Part shown: piece by piece, positions 1 through 8,788 of the stretch
Layout: each line of letters opens with the position of its first letter
Position numbering within the stretch: position 1 is the first letter of the stretch
Assembly: GCA_001917735.1 (NCBI GenBank)
Contig: MNEO01000012.1
Span: 1 to 23,683 of the forward strand
Origin: Chloroflexi bacterium 13_1_40CM_68_21
GTDB taxonomy: Bacteria > Chloroflexota > Limnocylindria > P2-11E
Length of the DNA stretch: 23,683 bases
Direction: 5' to 3'
Notes under the pieces: model-generated
Seen by the model: the letters and a program-made list of their open reading frames with translations, nothing else
Told to the model about the DNA's origin: nothing
Database searches by the model: none
Position numbers and translations under genes: made by a program

Positions 1-1251
1 TCCCGCTACGTCGGCGGCCTCGCGGAAGGTCCCGTCCGGTTGTCCGAGCAGAAGGTCACTCGGGTCCTTCTGCGCGTAGTCGGGTTGGTTGGTGACGTTC
101 CCTTTCGAGATGAACAGGTCGACGAAGCTGTCGTTGTTGACGTCATCGAACTCTGGATGCCAGGCGGTGGATGGCCGCGTGTCGCCGCCGGTAAACGGCT
201 GCGCGGCGTTCACGCCGCGCTTACGTCCGATGTCACGGTACGTCGGACGCGACGGACCGGCGGCCAGTGCCTGCAGTCGATTGTCGGCCTGGCTTGTCAG
301 GAATACGTCCGGAAAGCCCTCGCCGGTGAGGTCGTAGCTCGCGATGCCCATCCCCTGGACCTGCACGGGCACCCACCCGTCGTCGACGGTGTAGAGCGAC
401 GGCGGCGCGCCGGCCGCGACACGCCAGAGCTGCTCCTGGCCCTCGGTCGGGAGGTAGTAGTGCGCATCGTTGCTGACGCGAAGGTCCATCCGCCCGGAGC
501 GATTCCAGTCGCTGAAGAGCATCGAGAGCGCGCACCAGCTCGGCGTGAGCATGATCGGTCGCTCGTAGTGCGCCCCGCTCGCCGCCGGGCGAAGGAGCTC
601 GTTGTCGAAGCAGAGATGGTGCGGGTCGTCGCTCACGGGATTCACGTAGTGCCCCAGTGCAAGCGTGGGGAGCGTCGCTCCGGCTTCCCAGCTCGCACTG
701 AAGGCGGTCGTCGCGGAGGCGCCGCCGCTGTATCCCCATCTCCGGTTCGCGCGCTCGAAGCGGCATCCACCCGTGCCGCGGAGCAGGATGTTCTCGCCGC
801 TCCGAAGCACGACCAGGTCGGTCAGCCCATCGCCGTCGATGTCGATCGGGTAGGCGCCGATGACGCCCACGAGGTCGGTCGATGGGTCGTGGAGAGAACT
901 GAACCGAAGAGCCCCGCCGATCGGGCTGTCGTTCCGATAGAGCGCCGCTGCGTTGCTTCCCCCGGCGAGGTAAAGATCGGGCTTCCCATCGCCGTTGCAA
1001 TCGAAGACGGCGACCCCGCCTCCGACCGCGTACTCGAAGCCGCCGTCGTAGAGGTGCTCGAGGCCCGCGCTGCTGGTCTCATCCACGAGGCGCGGCGCAC
1101 CCAGAGCGATGGTCGGCGTCCGCCGCGAGACCAGGCCGTTGGTGACGGCGCCAAACGCGATCGCGACGCAGAGCCCGGCGACAGCGGTGACCGCAATGGC
1201 AAGTGACCAGCGTCGACGCGCGATTGCCGGATCCCGACGCGCGGTCAGCAC
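1..1251 (-). CDS. Membrane-anchored FG-GAP/VCBS repeat protein (partial)
   Basis: The C-terminus lies beyond the left edge. The reverse-strand frame is open through the whole segment. It has a basic N-terminus, one hydrophobic helix (about 1141-1200) and then an extracellular region with at least five FG-GAP/VCBS-type Ca-binding loops: DCNGDGKPDLYLAG (about 961-1010), IDGDGLTDLVV (about 805-840), DWNRSGRMDL (about 480-510), YDLTGEGFPDVF (about 301-335) and DVNNDSFVDLFIS (about 105-145). Such repeats form beta-propeller blades. The arrangement resembles CRTAC1-type proteins, whose ASPIC/UnbV C-terminal domain would lie outside the window. GTG 1251 is the only ordinary start after the in-frame stop near 1350; a CTG at 1308 would add 19 coding-like residues. 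No good ribosome site is visible for either. The substrate is unknown. The long open frame on the opposite strand over the same bases is a high-GC shadow. Confidence 0.85.
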   Translation of the reverse strand, partial: MLTARRDPAIARRRWSLAIAVTAVAGLCVAIAFGAVTNGLVSRRTPTIALGAPRLVDETSSAGLEHLYDGGFEYAVGGGVAVFDCNGDGKPDLYLAGGSNAAALYRNDSPIGGALRFSSLHDPSTDLVGVIGAYPIDIDGDGLTDLVVLRSGENILLRGTGGCRFERANRRWGYSGGASATTAFSASWEAGATLPTLALGHYVNPVSDDPHHLCFDNELLRPAASGAHYERPIMLTPSWCALSMLFSDWNRSGRMDLRVSNDAHYYLPTEGQEQLWRVAAGAPPSLYTVDDGWVPVQVQGMGIASYDLTGEGFPDVFLTSQADNRLQALAAGPSRPTYRDIGRKRGVNAAQPFTGGDTRPSTAWHPEFDDVNNDSFVDLFISKGNVTNQPDYAQKDPSDLLLGQPDGTFREAADVAG

Positions 1252-1387
1252 GCGCCAAGTCTGACCGACCGCTCTGGCCCGTTCGGCCTCCGCCGCGAGC
1301 CGGCGCAGGAAAGGGGCACGGGGTGATAGCGTGACGACCGCAAAGGTTCACCGGAGGCGCTCTCACGGGGGGAAGAAGGAGTTACCC

Positions 1388-2443
1388 ATGAATAGACAGT
1401 TCGCTGTGCTCGCGACAGGGGTGGTGTTGATCGTGGCGGCGTGCGGGGGAGGTGGCGGTGGCGGTACGGCCGCGGCTTGCACCGTCGGAGTCTCCTGGAA
1501 CAACTACCAGGAAGAGCGTTGGGCCAAGTGGGACGAGCCCGCAATGAAGAAAGCCATCGAGGCGGGTGGCGGGAAGTACGTCTCGAACGACGCCAAGTCC
1601 TCGGCTGAGACTCAGGCCAGCAACGTCGACAACCTGATCTCGCAAGGCGCGAAGGTCGTGGTCATCCTCGCCCAGGACGGCACCGCGATCAAACCGGCCG
1701 TCGCGAAGTCGGTGCAGAACGGCGTTCCCGTCATCGCCTACGACAGGCTCATCGAGGATCCGAAGGCTCTGTACATCACGTTCGACAACGTCCTCGTGGG
1801 CAAGCTCGAGGCGCAGGCGGTCTTCAAGGCCAAGCCCGAGGGCAACTACGCGATCATCAAGGGCAACAAGGCCGATGCGAACGCCGACTTCCTGCGGAGC
1901 GGCATGGAGCAGGTCATCGGCGACGCCGTCAAGTCAGGCAAGATCAAGATCGTCGGCGAGACCTACACCGACAACTGGGACCCAGCGAAGGCGCAGACCA
2001 ACATGGAACAGATCCTGACCGCGAACAGCAACAAGATCGATGCGGTTCTCTCCGAGAACGACGGCATGGCCGGCGGCGTGATCGCCGCGCTCACCGCACA
2101 GGGCCTTGCGGGCAAGGTGCCGGTGTCCGGCCAGGACGGCGACAAGGCCGCCCTGAACCGCGTGGCGCTTGGGACGCAGACGGTCGACGTGTGGAAGGAC
2201 GCGCGCCTGCTCGGCAAGACCGCCGGCGACGCCGCGGTCCAGCTATGCAAGAACTCCGACCCGAGCAAGGTCAGCGGCACCGCCCTCTTCAAGACCCCGG
2301 GCGGGAACAGCCTGAGCTCGATCCTTCTGACGCCGAACCCGATCACGAAGGACAACCTGAAGGATGTCCTCGACGCGGGCTGGATCACGAAGGCCGATCT
2401 GTGCCAAGGCGTAGCGGCCGGGAAGGTCACCGCCTGCGGTTGA
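1388..2443 (+). CDS. xylF: D-xylose ABC transporter substrate-binding lipoprotein XylF
   Basis: Binds D-xylose outside the membrane and delivers it to XylH. The 351-residue product starts with a lipoprotein signal peptide ending in the lipobox VAAC, followed by a glycine linker. The mature part opens with VGVSWNNYQEERWAKW, a hallmark of XylF-type binding proteins of the CUT2 family, and continues with SQGAKVVVILAQD, PVIAYDRLI and YITFDN. The start is ATG 1388: AAGGAG sits about 7 bases upstream and the signal peptide begins there. A GTG at 1331 in the same frame would add 19 residues before the signal peptide and is less likely. It is first in a xylF-xylH-xylG operon, followed by a strong hairpin. 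A related CUT2 sugar such as ribose cannot be excluded, but the neighbouring xylA supports xylose. Confidence 0.93.
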   Translation: MNRQFAVLATGVVLIVAACGGGGGGGTAAACTVGVSWNNYQEERWAKWDEPAMKKAIEAGGGKYVSNDAKSSAETQASNVDNLISQGAKVVVILAQDGTAIKPAVAKSVQNGVPVIAYDRLIEDPKALYITFDNVLVGKLEAQAVFKAKPEGNYAIIKGNKADANADFLRSGMEQVIGDAVKSGKIKIVGETYTDNWDPAKAQTNMEQILTANSNKIDAVLSENDGMAGGVIAALTAQGLAGKVPVSGQDGDKAALNRVALGTQTVDVWKDARLLGKTAGDAAVQLCKNSDPSKVSGTALFKTPGGNSLSSILLTPNPITKDNLKDVLDAGWITKADLCQGVAAGKVTACG

Positions 2444-2467
2444 TGCATTCGTAGCTCGTGTCACGAA

Positions 2468-2499
2468 GCGCCCTGCCTCGCTGACGCGGGGCAGGGCGC
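2468..2499 (+). terminator. Strong intergenic hairpin between xylF and xylH
   Basis: The arms GCGCCCTGCC (2468-2477) and GGCAGGGCGC (2490-2499) pair perfectly. Three more C-G/G-C pairs and one T-G pair extend the stem to 14 pairs around a TGAC loop, followed by GTCTTT. In sugar ABC operons, a hairpin after the binding-protein gene often causes partial termination or protects the upstream message, giving more binding protein than permease. I infer that role here. The T-tract is short, so it may stabilise RNA rather than terminate. Confidence 0.7.
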
Positions 2500-2541
2500 G
2501 TCTTTACCGAGGGACATGACGAAGGTCGAGGCGGCGAGCTG

Positions 2542-3909
2542 ATGGGAGTTTCGGTTCCCGGCGAGGCGACCTCGGAGGGCCAACCCGCCCCGCCGATGCG
2601 CGCGCTGGTCAACGCGCTCCGTTCCGCGCTCGCGCCTGTCACAGGCCTGCTCCGCTCCCTCGAGATCGACACGCGGATGCTCGGCATGGTCGTCGCGCTG
2701 GCCATCATCTGGGTCAGCTTCAACATCGTGTCGGGCGGGACGTTCCTCACAGCGCGGAACCTCTGGAACCTGTCGGTCCAGAGCGCCTCTATCGCGATCA
2801 TGGCCACGGGGATGGTTCTCATCATCGTCTCGCGAAACATCGACCTGTCGGTCGGATCGATGCTCGGCTTCCTCGGGTACACGATGGCGATGGTTCAGGG
2901 AGTCTGGATCCCGCAGACCCTCGGGCTTGGCCTCGAGCAGCCGTACACGTGGGTCCTCACATTGCTCATTGGGGTCGCGCTCGGGGCCGGTGTCGGCGGA
3001 CTGCAGGGCTTCATCGTCGCGTACGGCGGCGTGCCTTCCTTCATCGTGACCCTCGGCGGTCTCCTCATCTGGCGTGGCCTCATCTTTCGCTACGCCCAGG
3101 GCCAGACGATCGCGCCACTCGATACGACCTTCCAGATGCTGGGCGGTGGCACCGTCGGAACACGCGTTGGCGCGCTCGGCGAGTGGCCGAGCTGGACGCT
3201 CGGCATCGTCATGTGTGTCGCGATCGTGTATGTGCTGATCACATCGCGCCGCCGCAAGCGGCGCTACGGCTTCCCGGTCCGCCCGATGTGGGCCGAGCTG
3301 CTCGTCGGCGCGGTCGCCTGCGGCATCGTGCTGGGAACCGTCTGGGTCGCCAACAGCTACCCGTTGCCGCCCAACGTCGCCGAGCAGTACGCCAAGGAGC
3401 ACGGGATCCCGGTGCCACCGGGCGGCCTCTTCATCCCGACCGGCGTGGCGTTCCCGGTCGTGATCATGCTGATCGTGACGCTCGTCGTGACGTTCCTCGC
3501 CACCCGGCGCCGTTTCGGGAGATACGTCTACGCGATCGGAGGCAATCCCGAGGCGGCAGCGCTCGCGGGAATCAACGTGCGCCGCACGATCATGCTCGCG
3601 TTCGCGCTGATGGGAAGCCTCGCGGCGGTCAGCGCCGCGGTGCAGACCGCCCGGCTCAACGCCGCGGTGACGAGCCTCGGCGTCCAGAACGAGCTTGACG
3701 TGATCTCCGCGGCGGTCATCGGTGGGACGTCTTTCGCCGGCGGCATAGGGACGGTCCCCGGCGCGATCCTCGGCGCCGTCGTCATGCAGTCGCTACGCTC
3801 AGGGATGGTGCTGCTGCTCGTCGACTCACCGACCCAGGACATCGTGGTCGGCATCGTGCTCGTCGCGGCCGTCGGCCTGGACGCGGTCGTGCGCCGAAGG
3901 GTGAGCTGA
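2542..3909 (+). CDS. xylH: Xylose ABC transporter permease XylH
   Basis: Integral membrane permease of the CUT2 (ribose/xylose/AraH/RbsC-like) family, 455 residues, with about ten hydrophobic segments. Recognisable family stretches are [17 protein letters not shown] near residues 92-108, [15 protein letters not shown] near 165-180, [15 protein letters not shown] near 331-345 and [17 protein letters not shown] near 390-406. It is longer than RbsC-type permeases (about 320 residues). The extra length includes an Arg-rich loop (RRRKRRYG, about residues 233-240) and a periplasmic Pro-rich segment near 280-300, as in other XylH proteins. ATG 2542 has only a weak purine-rich ribosome site, and ATG 2596 is an alternative. 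It is followed 7 bases later by xylG. Confidence 0.92.
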   Translation: MGVSVPGEATSEGQPAPPMRALVNALRSALAPVTGLLRSLEIDTRMLGMVVALAIIWVSFNIVSGGTFLTARNLWNLSVQSASIAIMATGMVLIIVSRNIDLSVGSMLGFLGYTMAMVQGVWIPQTLGLGLEQPYTWVLTLLIGVALGAGVGGLQGFIVAYGGVPSFIVTLGGLLIWRGLIFRYAQGQTIAPLDTTFQMLGGGTVGTRVGALGEWPSWTLGIVMCVAIVYVLITSRRRKRRYGFPVRPMWAELLVGAVACGIVLGTVWVANSYPLPPNVAEQYAKEHGIPVPPGGLFIPTGVAFPVVIMLIVTLVVTFLATRRRFGRYVYAIGGNPEAAALAGINVRRTIMLAFALMGSLAAVSAAVQTARLNAAVTSLGVQNELDVISAAVIGGTSFAGGIGTVPGAILGAVVMQSLRSGMVLLLVDSPTQDIVVGIVLVAAVGLDAVVRRRVS

Positions 3910-3916
3910 GCCGACG

Positions 3917-4729
3917 ATGATTACCCAGGCGACGGCGACGCCAGTCGCGGCGCCTCAGCGCGTTCCGCTGGTGGAGCTCCGGAACATCCAGGTCGCGTTC
4001 GGCGGTGTCCGTGCCGTAGCCGGCGTGACGATCGACCTCCACGCGGGCGAGGTCGTCGGCGTAGTCGGCGGCAACGGCGCCGGAAAGACGACGCTCATGC
4101 GGACGCTGTCCGGCGCACGGCCGCCGGACTCGGGACAGATCCTGGTCAACGGGCAGCCGGTCACGATCGGCAATCCCCGCGACGCCAAGGCCCTGGGCAT
4201 CGAGACGATCTACCAGACGCTCGCGCTCGCGGACAACCTCGACGCGCCGGCGAACGTTTTCCTCGGCCGGGAGCTGGAGGCGGCGACCACGCTCGACGAC
4301 GCCGCGATGGAGTCGGCGACACGGAAGGTCATCGGCCGGCTGAACCCCAACTTCAAGAACTTCAAAACGCCTGTGCTCCGACTCTCCGGAGGCCAGCGCC
4401 AGGCGGTCGCGATCGCACGGGCGATCCACTTCAACGCGCGCGCGCTGATCATGGACGAGCCGACGGCCGCGCTCGGACCGGCCGAGACCGCGCAGGTGCA
4501 CAACCTGATCCGGCAGCTCAAAAGCGAGGGCATCGGGATCTTCCTCGTCAGCCACGATATCCACGACGTATTCGATCTCTCGGAGCGGATCAGCGTCATG
4601 TATCACGGCAGGCTGGTCGGAACCGTCAACAAGAACGACGTGACGACCGATGAAGTCCTCGGCATGATCATCCTGGGCAAGCCGCCGACGAAGCTCACGC
4701 AGCAGGAGCTGGCCGGGCTACACGGCTAA
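3917..4729 (+). CDS. xylG: Sugar ABC transporter ATP-binding protein (single-domain XylG)
   Basis: ATPase that powers XylH. The 270-residue product has a complete nucleotide-binding domain: Walker [10 protein letters not shown] (51-59), Q-loop Q100, signature LSGGQ (156-160), Walker B ALIMDEP (176-182) and H-loop His213. Enterobacterial XylG has two fused ATPase domains (about 500 residues); this one has a single domain like FrcA-type proteins and would have to act as a homodimer. The start ATG 3917 follows the xylH stop by 7 bases with no strong ribosome site, so translational coupling is likely. The stop lies 11 bases from the convergent xylA stop, with no obvious terminator between them. 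Confidence 0.9.
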   Translation: MITQATATPVAAPQRVPLVELRNIQVAFGGVRAVAGVTIDLHAGEVVGVVGGNGAGKTTLMRTLSGARPPDSGQILVNGQPVTIGNPRDAKALGIETIYQTLALADNLDAPANVFLGRELEAATTLDDAAMESATRKVIGRLNPNFKNFKTPVLRLSGGQRQAVAIARAIHFNARALIMDEPTAALGPAETAQVHNLIRQLKSEGIGIFLVSHDIHDVFDLSERISVMYHGRLVGTVNKNDVTTDEVLGMIILGKPPTKLTQQELAGLHG

Positions 4730-4740
4730 GGCCGTCGCGG

Positions 4741-6108
4741 TCAGCGGGCGGTCTTCGTTCCCGGCTCCCGCGACCGGTCGACGGCCCAGATTCGGCGGTT
4801 GACCTTGCCTTCGAGAAGCTCCTGCTGCCCGGATCTCGGTCGCGGATCGATCTCGCCCGCGGCGACCCTGCGCTCGAGGTCGGCGAGCGTCACCGAACCT
4901 GACAGGATCGCGGCCCCGAGCTCGCTCGACCAGCCCGCGTAGCGCTCCTTGCGCGGAGCCGCGAGCGTCCCATGCTCGACCATGTCGGCCGCCGCGAGCA
5001 GCGCTCGCGCGAGCGTGTCGATGCCGCCGACGTGGGCGTGGAACAGGTCGGTACGGCTCACGCTCTGCCGCCGAAGCTTGGCGTCGAAGTTGAAGCCGCC
5101 CGTCGTGAGTCCTCCGGCGGCAAGGATCTCGAGGAGGGCCAGCGAGAGCTCGTCGACCGAGTTCGGGAACTGGTCCGTATCCCAGCCGTTCTGGTAATCC
5201 CCGCGGTTGACATCGATGCTGCCGAAGACACCGAGCGCGGTCGCGCTCGCGACCTCGTGATGGAAGCTGTGGCCCGCGAGCGTCGCGTGGTTGGCCTCGA
5301 GGTTCAGCCGGTACTCATCGGCGAGATCGTGGCGCTGAAGGAACCCGACGACGGTCGCGGCGTCGTAGTCGTACTGGTGCTTCGTCGGTTCCTGTGGCTT
5401 CGGCTCGATGAGCAGCGTGCCCTTGAAGCCGATCCGGTGCTTGTGCTCCGCGACCAGTCCCAGAAACCGCGCGAACTGGGCCTCTTCCTTCGCGAGGTCG
5501 GTGTTGAGCAGCGTCTCATAGCCCTCGCGCCCGCCCCAGAGCACGTAGTTCGCGCCGCCGAGGCGGTGGGTGACCTCCAGCATCGTCTTGACCTGGGCGG
5601 CGGCGTACGCAAACACTTCGGGATCGGGATTCGTCGCCGCGCCCGCGGCGTAGCGCGGGTGTCCGAACAGGTTCGCGGTACCCCAGAGCAGCCGCGCTCC
5701 CGTGCGGGCCATGTGTCCTTCGATCCGGTCGACGCTTGCACCGAGGTTCGCGCGGGTCTCGGCGTACGTTCGGCCCTCGGGCGCGACATCTCGATCGTGA
5801 AACGTGAAGAACGGGACGCCGAGCTTGTCGATGAACTCGAAGGCGGCATCGACCTTCGCCTGCGACGCGGTCGCGGGATCCACCCCGGCGGCAAGCCAGG
5901 GACGATCGAACGTGCCGACACCGAAGACGTCCGAGCCCGGCCAGTTGAACGAGTGCCAGAGGCAGACCGCGATGCGGAGCTGGTCTGCCATGCGCTTCCC
6001 GAGCACGACGCGATCCGGCTGATAGACCGCGTACGAGAGCGGATCCGAGGAGTCCGGCCCACCGAATCCGATGCGACCGGGAACTTCGGTGAAGAAGGCG
6101 TCGCTCAT
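4741..6108 (-). CDS. xylA: Xylose isomerase, class II
   Basis: Converts D-xylose to D-xylulose in the cytoplasm using divalent metal. The 455-residue product aligns by eye with E. coli XylA along its length. Expected active-site residues are present at a constant offset of about three: His104 and Asp107 in FHDRDV, Glu235 and Lys237 in [10 protein letters not shown], Glu271 and His274 in [11 protein letters not shown], Asp299 in SIDVNRGD, Asp310 and Asp312 in [10 protein letters not shown], and Asp342 in FNFDAKLRR. The start ATG 6108 is preceded by GGAGG at good spacing; the frame stays open upstream to 6240 but that part looks non-coding. It is downstream of the epimerase gene by 37 bases, presumably co-transcribed. 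No xylulokinase gene is in view. Confidence 0.96.
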   Translation of the reverse strand: MSDAFFTEVPGRIGFGGPDSSDPLSYAVYQPDRVVLGKRMADQLRIAVCLWHSFNWPGSDVFGVGTFDRPWLAAGVDPATASQAKVDAAFEFIDKLGVPFFTFHDRDVAPEGRTYAETRANLGASVDRIEGHMARTGARLLWGTANLFGHPRYAAGAATNPDPEVFAYAAAQVKTMLEVTHRLGGANYVLWGGREGYETLLNTDLAKEEAQFARFLGLVAEHKHRIGFKGTLLIEPKPQEPTKHQYDYDAATVVGFLQRHDLADEYRLNLEANHATLAGHSFHHEVASATALGVFGSIDVNRGDYQNGWDTDQFPNSVDELSLALLEILAAGGLTTGGFNFDAKLRRQSVSRTDLFHAHVGGIDTLARALLAAADMVEHGTLAAPRKERYAGWSSELGAAILSGSVTLADLERRVAAGEIDPRPRSGQQELLEGKVNRRIWAVDRSREPGTKTAR

Positions 6109-6145
6109 ACCGATCCTCCGACGCGCGCAGCGCGGTCGTGTGAGG

Positions 6146-7045
6146 TTATCGCACGTCGCGCGGCTGCCAGGTCCACCGGTGGCTCGCGCGCAGGTGTTCG
6201 CCCGGCGCGAGCGTGCGCAGACCGGTGCCGTGAATGCCACGCGCCGCGAGGAGCGGCGCGTTCGGCCACATCGTCTGCGGCTCGACGCAGAATCCCGGGG
6301 CCGGCGTGTGCACGACGACCGTGGCGAGCCTCGCGCCGTATTCGATCCGCAGCTCCAGATCGGGCCACCGCAGAACGGCGGGACCCTGAGTGTTGACGTA
6401 GACGTGATCGAGACGGCGATCGCCCAGCGGAGGTCCGGTCCGGAGGTCCTCGCTCGCCGTCACGGCGCGCACCTCGCCGGTCGGGACGAGATCCGCGTCG
6501 AGGACGAGCACCTCGCGCCCGTCGACGCGGAGCTCAACATCGCCGGTCGTCGGGCGCGTGAACCACGGATGCCAGCCAACTCCCGCGGGACCCGCGCGCG
6601 TGTAGTTGCCGACTTCGAGCTCGAGCTCGAGGCGCGTTGCGCCCAGGCGCAGCGTCTGGCGGGCCTCGCCACCGAACGGCCAGCCCAACCCGCGCAGCTC
6701 GCAAGCCATGGTCACCGCTCCGGCGCTCTGCCCCAGGACTCGCCAGGGCTTGTCGAAGCAGAGCCCGTGGATCGCTGAGGGTGGGCGGTTCGGTTCGAGT
6801 CGCACCTCGCCCTCGGCGGTGGGGATCCGGCCCTCGGCGAGACGGCCCGCCCAGGGGACCATCGGGTAGCAACCCCAATACGTAGGAAGCGCGCTCTCAC
6901 GCCCGCTGGCCTTCGGGAGGATCCGCTCTACGCCACCGACGATCAGCGAAACAATCCTTCCGCCTTCCGTTGGGCTGATCTGGGCGACGACCGCGCCGCG
7001 GCGCAGCTCGACGACCTCAGCGCCGAAAGCCCTTGTCGGGAGCAT
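6146..7045 (-). CDS. Aldose 1-epimerase (mutarotase), GalM family
   Basis: Interconverts alpha and beta anomers of an aldose, here probably xylose. The 299-residue product has the family landmarks: Arg68 in WAGRLAEGR, His93 in [11 protein letters not shown], His159 in VGWHPWF, Asp213 in LDHVYVN, and the probable catalytic Glu255 in [14 protein letters not shown] 7045 is preceded by GGAGGAG five bases upstream, which fixes the start over in-frame upstream codons. It is the first gene of a two-gene unit with xylA. Since xylose isomerase acts on the alpha-pyranose, a paired mutarotase makes functional sense. The sugar specificity is inferred from this context only. Confidence 0.88.
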   Translation of the reverse strand: MLPTRAFGAEVVELRRGAVVAQISPTEGGRIVSLIVGGVERILPKASGRESALPTYWGCYPMVPWAGRLAEGRIPTAEGEVRLEPNRPPSAIHGLCFDKPWRVLGQSAGAVTMACELRGLGWPFGGEARQTLRLGATRLELELEVGNYTRAGPAGVGWHPWFTRPTTGDVELRVDGREVLVLDADLVPTGEVRAVTASEDLRTGPPLGDRRLDHVYVNTQGPAVLRWPDLELRIEYGARLATVVVHTPAPGFCVEPQTMWPNAPLLAARGIHGTGLRTLAPGEHLRASHRWTWQPRDVR

Positions 7046-7100
7046 CACTCCTCCCTGGTCGGCGCGCGGATGCGCGGCGAGTTCATGACGGCATTCTCTG

Positions 7101-7106
7101 CATACT
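7101..7106 (+). promoter_or_regulatory. Possible -10 element for the cystathionine synthase gene
   Basis: CATACT lies 9 bases before the GTG start at 7116, so transcription from it would give a nearly leaderless message. There is no Shine-Dalgarno sequence in front of that GTG, which fits leaderless translation. The reverse complement (AGTATG) lies upstream of the divergent epimerase gene, so the 70-base gap may hold overlapping divergent promoters. No clear -35 box is visible. Confidence 0.35.
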
Positions 7107-7115
7107 GGCCGTGAC

Positions 7116-8264
7116 GTGAAGAGCGCGGCGCGCAAGCACGGATTCGAGACCCTCGCCATACACGCCGGTCAAGACCCCGAGCAGGCGACCGGAGCGGTGG
7201 TCGTCCCGATCTTTCAGACCTCGACCTTCGCGCAGGAGGCCGTCGGAAAGAACAAGGGCTACGAATACGCGCGCACCGGCAATCCGACCCGCACCGCGCT
7301 CGAGACCTGCCTCGCCTCGCTCGAGGGTGCGCGCTGGGGCCTCGCGTTCGCTTCCGGCATGGCCGCGAGCGATGCGGTCGCGCACCTCCTTTCTAAGGGC
7401 GATCACGTGGTCATGACCGACGACGTCTACGGCGGAACGTACCGCCTCTTCGCGCGGGTCTTCGACCGCGCGGGCATCGGACTGACTGCCGTGGACATGC
7501 GCAAGCCGGATGCGGTCCGCCGCGCGATGCGTGCGCGCACGAAGCTGGTGTGGATCGAGACGCCATCGAACCCGCTCCTCAAGGTGCTCGATATCGGCGC
7601 GCTCGCCGAAATGGCGCACAAGGCGCGCGCGCTCGCGCTGGTGGACAACACGTTCGCGAGTCCCTATCTGCAGCAGCCGGTGAAGCTCGGCGCCGACGTC
7701 GTGCTCCACTCGACCACCAAATACCTCGGCGGGCACTCGGACGTCGTCGGCGGCGCGCTCGTCGGCAACGACGCCGAGCTGCGGGATCGCCTGGCTTTCC
7801 TTCAGAACGCGGCCGGTGGAGTGCCGGGCCCCTTCGATGCCTGGCTCGTCCTGCGCGGCGCGAAGACGCTTTCCCTCCGCATGGAGCGGCACTCGGCGAA
7901 CGCGCAGGCCATCGCGGAGTGGCTCGCGGAGCATCCTAGGGTCACGCGCGTGAACTATCCGGGGCTCGCGTCCCATCCGCAGCACGCCCTCGCGCGCCGG
8001 CAGATGCGCGCGTTCGGCGGGATGCTTTCCTTCGAGCTCCGGGGTGGCGAAGCGGCCGCCAAGCGCGCTGCCGCGCGCACAAAGATCTTCGCCCTCGCGG
8101 AATCGCTCGGCGGGGTCGAGTCGCTGGTCGAGGTCCCGCTCGCGATGACTCACGGCTCGGTCCGCGGGACCAAGCTCGCCCCACCGGCGGGCCTCGTCCG
8201 CCTCTCGGTGGGCATCGAGACGGTCGATGATCTGATCGCCGACCTCGCGCAAGCGATCGGTTAG
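7116..8264 (+). CDS. Cystathionine gamma-synthase/lyase-type PLP enzyme
   Basis: PLP-dependent enzyme of the Cys/Met metabolism family, 382 residues. It opens with FETLAIHAGQDPEQATGAVVV, shows YEYARTGNPTR (phosphate-binding Tyr/Arg), FASGMAA, the region LVDNTFASPYLQQP, and the PLP lysine Lys202 in STTKYLGGHSD. The C-terminal RLSVGIETVDDLIADL is typical. The family includes cystathionine gamma-synthase (MetB) and gamma-lyase (MccB/CTH), which cannot be told apart by eye. GTG 7116 is used because the conserved N-terminus begins there. It is followed after one base by a GNAT gene. Confidence 0.92.
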   Translation: MKSAARKHGFETLAIHAGQDPEQATGAVVVPIFQTSTFAQEAVGKNKGYEYARTGNPTRTALETCLASLEGARWGLAFASGMAASDAVAHLLSKGDHVVMTDDVYGGTYRLFARVFDRAGIGLTAVDMRKPDAVRRAMRARTKLVWIETPSNPLLKVLDIGALAEMAHKARALALVDNTFASPYLQQPVKLGADVVLHSTTKYLGGHSDVVGGALVGNDAELRDRLAFLQNAAGGVPGPFDAWLVLRGAKTLSLRMERHSANAQAIAEWLAEHPRVTRVNYPGLASHPQHALARRQMRAFGGMLSFELRGGEAAAKRAAARTKIFALAESLGGVESLVEVPLAMTHGSVRGTKLAPPAGLVRLSVGIETVDDLIADLAQAIG

Positions 8265-8265
8265 C

Positions 8266-8784
8266 GTGCCGATCCCGCTCCAGACCGAACGGCTGGTTAT
8301 CCGGCCGTACCGCGAGACCGACGCGGTGCCGCTCCACGACGTCTTCGGGTCTCCTGAGGTGATGAAGTGGACGCCCAGCGCACCATCGAAGGATCTCGCC
8401 GAGACCGCGGAGCGTCTCGGGCGGACCATCGCGTTCACGGCGCGCCAGCCCCCGGGCCTGGGGCTCTGGGCGCTCGAGCTGCGAGAGACGGGCGAGTTTC
8501 TCGGCCAGGTCGGGCTGTTCCCGGTCGAGGGGAAGGGTCCGGAGGTCGAGGTGGCGTACGAGCTCGCGCCCCGCGCCTGGGGCAGGGGATACGCCACCGA
8601 GGCCGCTCGCGCGCTCGTCGACTATGGGTTCGAGGAAATCGGGCTCGCGCGGATCCTCGCGCTCATCGTTCCGGATAACGTGCGCTCGCGCCGCGTCGCG
8701 GAGAAGTGCGCGTTGACCCTCGAGGGGCCCGGCCGCTTTTACGGGCTCGATCTGGTCGTGTACGCGACCTCGCGCCTACGCTGA
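8266..8784 (+). CDS. GNAT-family N-acetyltransferase (RimJ/RimL-like)
   Basis: 172 residues starting TERLVIRPYRETDA, the usual opening of Acetyltransf_3 (RimJ/RimL-type) proteins. The acetyl-CoA pyrophosphate loop is RAWGRGYATEAARAL (about residues 104-118), followed by VPDNVRSRRVAEKCAL, where N and S are typical motif B residues. The acceptor is unknown: a ribosomal protein, an antibiotic or a small amine are all possible. GTG 8266 starts one base after the preceding TAG, so it is probably translationally coupled. Confidence 0.88.
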   Translation: MPIPLQTERLVIRPYRETDAVPLHDVFGSPEVMKWTPSAPSKDLAETAERLGRTIAFTARQPPGLGLWALELRETGEFLGQVGLFPVEGKGPEVEVAYELAPRAWGRGYATEAARALVDYGFEEIGLARILALIVPDNVRSRRVAEKCALTLEGPGRFYGLDLVVYATSRLR

Positions 8785-8788
8785 TCGC

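Noticed and set aside
40..1206. Long open frame on the + strand over the FG-GAP gene
   Set aside because: The minus strand encodes clear FG-GAP loops and a membrane helix over the same bases; the plus-strand product is Arg/Val-rich without any domain and is a GC-driven shadow.
1331..1387. GTG 1331 as the start of xylF
   Set aside because: It would place 19 residues in front of a well-formed lipoprotein signal peptide; ATG 1388 has a good ribosome site.
4972..6396. A 474-codon open frame on the plus strand opposite xylA
   Set aside because: xylA on the minus strand has every catalytic residue; the plus-strand product is Arg/Val/Glu-rich noise.
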